Positions 31,876 through 37,487 of a stretch of DNA of 53,296 nucleotides are shown one piece after another. The translations under genes and the position numbers were made by a program. How positions within the stretch are numbered: the stretch's first letter is position 1; every line of letters begins with the position of its first letter. The DNA is from SBBG01 sp033717875 (GTDB lineage: Bacteria > Pseudomonadota > Gammaproteobacteria > Ga0077554 > Ga007554): assembly GCA_033717875.1 (NCBI GenBank), contig JADDKJ010000023.1:1-53296 (forward strand). The letters run 5' to 3'. The notes under the pieces are model-generated. The model had not been told where the DNA came from. It ran no database searches and saw only the letters and a list, made by a program, of their open reading frames with translations.

Positions 31876-33186
31876 TCAATGCCCCGTGTGTCCGCCTTGC
31901 GCCGGCGCCGTCACCGCCGTATCGCCGCCCTCCAGCCGGCTCATGGCGCTCTTGAAGCTGGCCTCGGCGTCGATCAGGAACTGGCCGCTCAGCACCACCT
32001 GGTTGCCTTCCTCCAGTCCTTCGAGAATCTCGACCATGCCGCCGTCCTCCGTGCCTGCGCGTACTGTGACGGGTTTGAAGCGCCCTTCGCCCAGCGCCAG
32101 GATCACCACCTCCTGGGTGCCGGTGCGCAGCAATGCCTCGCGCGGGACCGCCAGCACGTTGTCGCGCATACTCGTCTGGATGGTGGCGTTGGCGTACATG
32201 CCCGGGCGCAGCGCGCCGCCGGGGTTGTCGAATACCAGGCGCGCCTGCACGGTGCGGCTCTGCGCGTTGACGGTGGGGTAGAGGTAGTCGATGCGCCCAC
32301 GCCATTCGCGTCCCGGCATGAAGGCCAGGTGCAGTGTCACCGGGTCGCCCTGTTTCACTCGTCCAAGCTGGCTGGCGTAGATCTCGACATTGACCCAGAC
32401 GCGCGACAGGTCGGCCAAGCTGTAGAGGCGCGTGTCGGGCGTGACGTAACCGCCCTCGCGCATCGTCAGTTCGGTGACGGTGCCGGCGTGGGGGGCGTGA
32501 ATCTTCACCGTGCGGCGTATCACTGCGCCGCGTTCCAGTGACTGGATCTCGGCGTCCGGCACATCCAGCAGGCGCAACCGCGCCCGGGCCGTTTCCAGCA
32601 ACGAGGCGCTGTCCTTCGCCAGCGGAGAGTCATTGAATCGTTTCGCTCCATGCAGGGCCACCAGGAATTCCTCCTGGGCGCTCACCAGCTCCGGCGAGTA
32701 GATTTCCGCGAGCAACTGGCTGCGCCGCACGCTGTCGCCCACCGCCCGGACGTGCAGGCGCTCCACCCAGCCGCTCACCTTGGGATTGAAGAAGCTGATG
32801 CCGCGCTCGTCGATGGCCACCGTGCCGACGGTGTCGATCGGCACGGCGAACCGGTGGCGGCCCACGGCGGCGGTGCGTGCGCCGAGGTTCTGCACTATGC
32901 GCGGGTCGATCGACACCACGCCGGTGGCCTCGGTCTTTTTCTCCTCCTCGGTGTAGACCGGGATATAGGCCATGCCCATCTCGTCCTTCTGCAGCGTGGG
33001 TGAGGTGATGGAGGGGTTCATCGGATGGCGGTAGAATAGTATCTTTTTCTCTTCCTTCACCGCCGCCGCTGTGTTTGTGGCGGCGGGCGCGGCTTGTGAG
33101 CTTTCCTTCAATAGCCAGCCCGCGCCGATACCCACGGCGATGCTCACGGCGGCAATGCCCGTCAGCAGGATCTTGTTAATGTTCAT
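31876..33186 (-). CDS. cusB: CusB, periplasmic adaptor of the metal efflux pump
   Basis: 436 residues: an N-terminal signal/anchor helix, a short heavy-metal-binding domain (about 50-80, FYRHPMNPSITSPTLQKDEMGMAYIPVY broken by residues seen at 33000), then the lipoyl, hairpin and barrel parts of membrane fusion proteins (SGWVERLHVRAVGDSV, IHAPHAGTVTELTMREGGYV, VPREALLRTG). It joins CusA to CusC and passes metal from CusF. In many relatives the metal domain has Tyr-x-Cys-Pro-Met-His; here it reads YRHPMNP, so Cys is replaced by His. ATG 33186 follows GGAGGATTCCC and overlaps the cusC end by 11 bases. Confidence 0.93.
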   Translation of the reverse strand: MNINKILLTGIAAVSIAVGIGAGWLLKESSQAAPAATNTAAAVKEEKKILFYRHPMNPSITSPTLQKDEMGMAYIPVYTEEEKKTEATGVVSIDPRIVQNLGARTAAVGRHRFAVPIDTVGTVAIDERGISFFNPKVSGWVERLHVRAVGDSVRRSQLLAEIYSPELVSAQEEFLVALHGAKRFNDSPLAKDSASLLETARARLRLLDVPDAEIQSLERGAVIRRTVKIHAPHAGTVTELTMREGGYVTPDTRLYSLADLSRVWVNVEIYASQLGRVKQGDPVTLHLAFMPGREWRGRIDYLYPTVNAQSRTVQARLVFDNPGGALRPGMYANATIQTSMRDNVLAVPREALLRTGTQEVVILALGEGRFKPVTVRAGTEDGGMVEILEGLEEGNQVVLSGQFLIDAEASFKSAMSRLEGGDTAVTAPAQGGHTGH

Positions 33187-34480
33187 GGGAATCCTCCACA
33201 ACCGTTGCACCCAGATAATTGATCTCCGCTGCGGCCATCCACAGCTCGGTGCGCATGCGCCACAGACGAAGGGAATAGTCCAGCGTGGCCTGACGCGCGC
33301 GCAGCACGCTCGCCATGTCTGCTTTGCCGGTGCGATAGGTGGCGAGCAGGGCGTTCACGGTCTGCTCGGCCTGCGGCAGCAAGGTGCGCTCCACCAGTTC
33401 CAGCCGCGATGCGATGCCGGTATGTTCAGCCAAACGTGTCTGTGCCTGCTGACGCAGCTCCAGCAGCAGGTTGTCACGTTGGTGGCGCAGCGCCAGCAAC
33501 CGTGCCTGGCGCTCCTGCGCGCGGGCATCCTGGCGTTTGGCCGGGAACAGCGGCAGACTCATCACCACACCCGCCGAAAGCATGTCCGGTACCTTCGCGC
33601 CGCCCATGTCGCGCGCGGCGCGGTAGCCGTACATCGCCTCGACGCCGAATTCGGGATAGTAGTCGCGGCGTGCGGCGGCCAGTTCCAGTTCGGCGGCGCG
33701 GATCTGGGCGTCCAGCGTGGCGACCTGGGGATGACTGGGCAGGGTGTCGATCAGCTCCTGCTCGGTATGAATGGCGGGCGGCGGGGGCAGTTCCGTGGCC
33801 ACGGCGAGCGTCGCGGCGGGCAGGCCGATCAGCCGCGTCAGGCGGCTCTGAGCCTGGCGCCGCGCGGTCTCGACGGTCTTTTCCCTCGCGCGCAACTCGT
33901 CCCGTTCCAGTTGCGCCTTGAGCACGTCGGCCTCTTGCGCAAGGCCGGCGCGGTATTGGGCCAGGGCGGCGCGCACCACCTGATCGAACAGCTCGAAGCT
34001 GGTGCGTACCACACCGAGTTCGCGTTCCTGATAAAAGAGGTCGAGCCAGGCCATGTGCACATCATGGCGGATGCGCGCGCGCAGGTCGCGGTGGCGCGTC
34101 TGGGCGGCCACCGTCTCTTGTTCCGCGCCCTGTTGCAGCAGATCGCGCTTGCCCGGCGGCGGGAACATCTGTGCCACGCCTACGGTCGTCATGCTCATCT
34201 CGCTGCGGTTCAGCGCCAGGCTATCGATTGGCACGTTCTGCATACCGAAACGCAGTTGCGGGTCTGGCAACTGTCCCGTGGACAAGGCACGCGACCGGCT
34301 GGCCTCGATCTCCGCCTCGGACTGTCCCAGCGCCGGGTGACGTTCCAGCGCCAGTTGTTCCGCCACGTCGAGCGTCAATACAATCGGTGCGCTATCGTTC
34401 GCGGCAAGGGCGGGTGCGGCCAATGCCAGGCACCCTAATGCGAATAGCCACGCCGGGCTGATGAAACACCGTCGCATCAT
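33176..34480 (-). CDS. cusC: CusC-like TolC-family outer-membrane efflux protein
   Basis: 434 residues with a signal peptide (MMRRCFISPAWLFALGCLALAAPALA) and the two-fold repeated coiled-coil pattern of TolC/OEP proteins (LERHPALGQSEAEIEASRSR; a second unit around TLDAQIRAAELELAAARRDYYPEFGV). It forms the trimeric outer-membrane channel for CusBA. I see no lipobox cysteine, unlike E. coli CusC, which is lipidated. It follows the cytochrome gene by 6 bases and overlaps cusB by 11, so the order C-B-A is translated as a unit. Confidence 0.92.
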   Translation of the reverse strand: MMRRCFISPAWLFALGCLALAAPALAANDSAPIVLTLDVAEQLALERHPALGQSEAEIEASRSRALSTGQLPDPQLRFGMQNVPIDSLALNRSEMSMTTVGVAQMFPPPGKRDLLQQGAEQETVAAQTRHRDLRARIRHDVHMAWLDLFYQERELGVVRTSFELFDQVVRAALAQYRAGLAQEADVLKAQLERDELRAREKTVETARRQAQSRLTRLIGLPAATLAVATELPPPPAIHTEQELIDTLPSHPQVATLDAQIRAAELELAAARRDYYPEFGVEAMYGYRAARDMGGAKVPDMLSAGVVMSLPLFPAKRQDARAQERQARLLALRHQRDNLLLELRQQAQTRLAEHTGIASRLELVERTLLPQAEQTVNALLATYRTGKADMASVLRARQATLDYSLRLWRMRTELWMAAAEINYLGATVVEDSHEH

Positions 34481-34486
34481 CGCTCG

Positions 34487-34945
34487 TCACCGTATCGCAT
34501 GCCGATCCACCCATGCCGCATACACCTCGTCCGGCCACAGCGACTGAAACCAGACGATCACCGCGTCGATGTCCTCGTCGCTGAGCTTGCCTTTCCAGGC
34601 CGGCATGTTGCCGGTGCCGGGCGGGCTGCCGTTCTTGATGAAATCGTGCAATTCCTGCCTGGAGTGATGCCAGTCGTGCCCGCTGCCGTTCAACGGCGGC
34701 GCGGGATAGTTGCCGTCGGCCTCTTTGTTGCGCCACTGGGGAGCACCTTCGGCCTGCGCGCCGTGGCATCTGGCGCAATGTTGGCCGAAGATCCGCCGTC
34801 CCTTTTCGAGCACGGCGGGATCGGCGCTGCGTGTCACATTCGCCCCGGACAAGGTGGTTACCGTGCGCGTGGGCGCGCCGCCGGAATCGCAGCCGGAGAT
34901 CGCCAGGGCGCACAAGATCAGGAAGGTACAGCGCAATTTTTTCAT
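34487..34945 (-). CDS. c-type cytochrome, predicted lipoprotein
   Basis: 152 residues: lipoprotein signal MKKLRCTFLILCALAISGC (lipidated C19) and one class I cytochrome c domain with the haem site C57-A-R-C60-H61 (QHCARCHGAQ) and a likely axial Met in GTGNMPAWKGKLSD. It would carry electrons in the periplasm. It is locked into the Cus operon: 12 bases after the DUF2231 gene and 6 before cusC. A role in Cu(I)/Cu(II) redox handling is possible but unproven; similar cytochromes appear beside Cus-type pumps in other proteobacteria. Confidence 0.9.
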   Translation of the reverse strand: MKKLRCTFLILCALAISGCDSGGAPTRTVTTLSGANVTRSADPAVLEKGRRIFGQHCARCHGAQAEGAPQWRNKEADGNYPAPPLNGSGHDWHHSRQELHDFIKNGSPPGTGNMPAWKGKLSDEDIDAVIVWFQSLWPDEVYAAWVDRHAIR

Positions 34946-34957
34946 GGCCTATTCCTG

Positions 34958-35644
34958 TCAGTGCGTATGCGGACGCGCGGGATCATCCTTGTGAGGGTGC
35001 GGTTTTTTCTCTGGATGATCATGCGGTTCGTCATGACTATGGCTGTCGCTTTGGGCGGGTGTGCCACCCTGCGTCTCGTCTGCTGGGCTGGCCGTGGAAG
35101 AGGGCGGTGCGGGTGCCGGAGCCATGGCGCCGGTATCGCCATGATCATGGCCGCCTCCATCATCGTGGCTATGCGCATGCCCCTCACCTTCCGCCTTGGG
35201 CAGCGATTTCACGCCCAGGCCGTAGCGATAGACCAGCTCTGCGCCGTGCCAGGCGGTGCTGGCCAGCAGCCCGCCGCTGGCCAGCAGCAGTACCAGAAAC
35301 ACGCCATTGACCTTGCCGCCCGCGCGATATTTCCACCATGACCAGAGCGCCAGCGGCACCACCACCGCGATGGTGATCAGCGCCAGATCACGGTGCTCGA
35401 TCATCGCCTCGTGCGAAGGAGTATCGTGGTTCACGCTGTTGAAGGCGAACCAACCGGCAATGCCGGTGATCACCGAAAATCCGCCGCCTAACCACAGATT
35501 CCAGTAAGCCACCGTCAGCCACTGCTCGCGCAGGCGCTGATTTTTTGTGAACCTCACCAGCGCGAAAAAAGCGATCGCAACGGTCAGCAGCGCCACCGTG
35601 AAATGGACGAAAATGGGGTGCCAATTGGGAATGATTTCAATCAT
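34958..35644 (-). CDS. DUF2231 membrane protein with long His-rich tail
   Basis: 228 residues: four membrane helices in the first 140 (IFVHFTVALLTVAIAFFALV, LWLGGGFSVITGIAGWFAF, LALITIAVVVPLALWSWW, GVFLVLLLASGGLLASTAW) match DUF2231, whose conserved start is NWHPIFVHF. After about 150 follows a hydrophilic tail full of His, Asp, Pro and Glu (GHAHSHDDGGGHDHGDTG, then SHSHDEPHDHPEKKPHPH), with about twenty histidines. The tail is probably a metal sink on one membrane face. The family function is unknown; the operon context points to copper or silver. Confidence 0.88.
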   Translation of the reverse strand: MIEIIPNWHPIFVHFTVALLTVAIAFFALVRFTKNQRLREQWLTVAYWNLWLGGGFSVITGIAGWFAFNSVNHDTPSHEAMIEHRDLALITIAVVVPLALWSWWKYRAGGKVNGVFLVLLLASGGLLASTAWHGAELVYRYGLGVKSLPKAEGEGHAHSHDDGGGHDHGDTGAMAPAPAPPSSTASPADETQGGTPAQSDSHSHDEPHDHPEKKPHPHKDDPARPHTH

Positions 35645-35739
35645 GGGAAGTCCTCCATTCGTTAGGTTATCCCTCTGGAAAAAGGGGCGCCGGCCTCATG
35701 TCGAAGACCGTGGCACGAACAGTATACGCGCGCGAACGA

Positions 35740-35771
35740 AGGTAACATCGTGCGCATGGCGCACGCTACCT
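35740..35771. repeat. Hairpin in the gap upstream of the DUF2231 gene
   Basis: Outer arms AGGTA / TACCT and inner arms CGTGCGC / GCGCACG close around ATG. The sequence (GTAGCGTGCGCCATGCGCAC on the minus strand) resembles the dispersed GTAGGGTGCG family. It lies between the His/Cys-rich gene and the DUF2231 gene and may partly terminate transcription. Confidence 0.6.
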
Positions 35772-35787
35772 GTCACGTGAAGCACGT

Positions 35788-36204
35788 CTAGAGGATGTTT
35801 CGGGGAGGTTTTGTTTCGGCGGGAACGGTGATACCCGTTACGGCCACCGACAGCACAGGCTTGGGGAGGGAGGGCGCCGCATGCGCGGCGTTCAAAGGAG
35901 AATCAAGCAGCGCGACGCAACAGTGGGCGTCGGTGTAACAATGATGCGGCTTGGCCTTGGAAGTCTGGTCCTGATCGCAGTGCGGCGGTGAAGGCATGTC
36001 GCATGCCTCTCCATTCATCGCGGCATGGCCATGATCATGACCGCTCATGGCCGGGTGGCCGGGCATTTTGTCAGAGACTTCGGCATCAAGGCTTGCAGGA
36101 TGGGCATGCGTGGCATGAGCGTCGGCATGCGCCAACCGCAACGGCATCACCACCAGCGCGAAGGCCAGCAGCAGACTGACGATTTTGTAGACATTTTTTA
36201 GCAT
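35788..36204 (-). CDS. Secreted His/Cys-rich protein, first gene of the copper island
   Basis: 138 residues with a signal peptide (MLKNVYKIVSLLLAFALVVMPLRLAHA). The mature part is rich in His, Met and Cys: HATHAHPA, PGHPAMSGHDHGHAAMNGEAC, and the Cys/His cluster HCDQD...HHCYTDAHCC. Layout and composition recall CopL/DUF2946-type proteins encoded at the head of copper operons, but I cannot assign a family firmly. It probably binds Cu in the periplasm or regulates the locus. The Shine-Dalgarno (GGAGA) is too close to ATG 36204 to be good; a predicted promoter lies directly upstream. Confidence 0.72.
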   Translation of the reverse strand: MLKNVYKIVSLLLAFALVVMPLRLAHADAHATHAHPASLDAEVSDKMPGHPAMSGHDHGHAAMNGEACDMPSPPHCDQDQTSKAKPHHCYTDAHCCVALLDSPLNAAHAAPSLPKPVLSVAVTGITVPAETKPPRNIL

Positions 36205-36213
36205 TCTCCGCTA

Positions 36214-36241
36214 AGAATACTCTAAATCACTTCTTTGTCAA
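36214..36241 (-). promoter_or_regulatory. Candidate sigma-70 promoter of the copper/silver island
   Basis: On the minus strand a perfect -35 TTGACA (36236-36241), a 16-base spacer and TATTCT (36214-36219) stand just before the His/Cys-rich gene. The predicted start would be only about 3 bases before its ATG, implying an almost leaderless message; the promoter or the start codon may therefore be slightly misplaced. I found no clear CueR-type or CusR palindrome. Confidence 0.5.
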
Positions 36242-36305
36242 ATGTGAAAAGGCGCAACCACAATTGCAGTAATAGGCATCGTCCAATCAACGGATTGATA
36301 AGCGC

Positions 36306-36860
36306 TTATGCTTCGGCCCCTTGCTCTATGGCATCTGCCAGGGCCAGAAATCGCTCGTGTACACCTTGCCCGGTTTCTTCATGCTCGATGTGTTCAAAGG
36401 CCTCCGAGACTTCTGCTTTGGCTGGCCCTTTGATCACCCGCTCCGCCATGGGGAAAAGGACGCCGTCCTCCTTGGCGATGTGTTGGCGCAAGAGATCGAC
36501 ATACAGCAGCGCGCTGCGGGCGAGTTCATCACGTGCACGAATGTCGCCTGCCTGGAGTTTCTCTGCGGTGACGCGCATGGCGCCGGTCAGTCGACGGCCC
36601 TCCTGATGTTCGGCAATCAGGACGCCGATGGGGCCGCCTTCGCTTGGAATTCCGGTCGCCTGCATCGCGGGGAAAAGGACGCCTTCTTCCTTCTTGTGGT
36701 GGCAGCCATCCGCGAATCCTATGATGAATTCAACAGCCTGTAAGAAGATGGCAGGGCTAATCGCCTCGCCGGATTTGAGGCGGCTGGCAGCGGTTTCTAG
36801 CGCGGCAAGGACGCGCTCGATGACCCGATGTTCTTCTTTGAGAATCTCGGTCGGTTCCAT
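36306..36860 (-). CDS. Hemerythrin HHE-domain protein
   Basis: 184 residues forming a four-helix hemerythrin-type bundle. Likely iron ligands are in KEEHRVIERVL, FADGCHHKKEEGVLFP, IAEHQEGRRL and LRQHIAKEDGVLFP. Such proteins bind a di-iron centre and sense or bind O2 or NO, or protect iron-sulfur proteins. ATG 36860 (MEPTEILKEEH) follows GGAGG at ideal spacing; a longer frame from 37046 runs antiparallel-free through the upstream gene and is rejected. It is 34 bases after the glycine-zipper lipoprotein gene, probably in one operon under the Fnr-type box at 37442. Confidence 0.9.
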   Translation of the reverse strand: MEPTEILKEEHRVIERVLAALETAASRLKSGEAISPAIFLQAVEFIIGFADGCHHKKEEGVLFPAMQATGIPSEGGPIGVLIAEHQEGRRLTGAMRVTAEKLQAGDIRARDELARSALLYVDLLRQHIAKEDGVLFPMAERVIKGPAKAEVSEAFEHIEHEETGQGVHERFLALADAIEQGAEA

Positions 36861-36894
36861 AGGATGCCTCCGCTTGGCAGGTGGCGGGCGATAC

Positions 36895-37353
36895 CTAACT
36901 CTTGGACTTCCAGCTTCCGTCTGCTTGACGGCAGGCCGTTCCGACGACTTTTTCGTTCTTGCCGCCGATTTGCGCGTCAACGGTATATTCGCGGCAGGGT
37001 CCCGACGGGGTTTCCTCGGTGCGTGTCGGGGTGACTGTGTATACATTGCCGGTATCCGGGTTGCGCCATGTGGAAGGGACTCCCGTGCGAACCGTCTCCA
37101 ATGTGTGCGCGGTCTTCATGCGATCCTGTTCGTCCATTGAGCGGCCCACCGCGCCGCCGACGGAAGCGCCGATCAAGGTTCCGACGATGATCGCGGCAGT
37201 TCTGCCCGCGCCTTCGCCCACTTGCGATCCCAGGATGCCGCCCAGTGCGCCGCCAATGACCATTCCTGTTTGTTGCTGCGTCGGCTGGGTGGCGCATCCT
37301 GAAAACAGCAATGCGCCGCAAAGGGCGCCTGCCAAAAAACGTTTGTTCCGCAT
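36895..37353 (-). CDS. Glycine-zipper 2TM-domain lipoprotein
   Basis: 152 residues: lipoprotein signal MRNKRFLAGALCGALLFSGC (lipidated C20), then a glycine-zipper segment (VIGGALGGILGSQVGEGAGR, IIVGTLIGASVGGAVG) of the Rick_17kDa/2TM type, and a C-terminal domain of the RT0821/Lpp0805 surface-protein kind (TWRNPDTGNVYTVTPTRTEE, CREYTVDAQIGG). It should sit in the outer membrane; function is unknown, with envelope-stress links in relatives. ATG 37353 follows GGAGGATAGGGA. It is the first gene after the Fnr-type promoter, with the hemerythrin gene behind it. Confidence 0.88.
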   Translation of the reverse strand: MRNKRFLAGALCGALLFSGCATQPTQQQTGMVIGGALGGILGSQVGEGAGRTAAIIVGTLIGASVGGAVGRSMDEQDRMKTAHTLETVRTGVPSTWRNPDTGNVYTVTPTRTEETPSGPCREYTVDAQIGGKNEKVVGTACRQADGSWKSKS

Positions 37354-37413
37354 GTCCCTATCCTCCATGTGCTTGTTGGCGAAATGGCGATTTTTATCCT
37401 TGACGACCGGAAC

Positions 37414-37455
37414 ATTGTAAAAACAAAAAATAAATATTTCCTTGATCTATATCAA
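37414..37455 (-). promoter_or_regulatory. Fnr/Anr-type box with class II promoter geometry
   Basis: TTGATCTATATCAA (37442-37455) is a perfect Fnr consensus TTGAT-N4-ATCAA. On the minus strand a -10 box TACAAT lies at 37414-37419, so transcription would start near 37407. The box is then centred at about -41.5, exactly the class II activator position. It should drive the lipoprotein and hemerythrin genes at low oxygen. Box and -10 are seen; regulation is inferred. Confidence 0.8.
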
Positions 37456-37487
37456 ACTCTGGTTGATTCATGAGTAATCCCCGGTTT

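Noticed and set aside
31871..32305. In-frame upstream extension of cusA
   Set aside because: The added residues are Arg/Gly/His-rich out-of-frame readings of cusB; true HME pumps start at MIHAIIDWSLRNRF.
33071..34438. A 455-codon open frame opposite cusC
   Set aside because: Low-complexity Gln/Arg-rich translation antisense to a clear TolC-family protein; no supporting signals.
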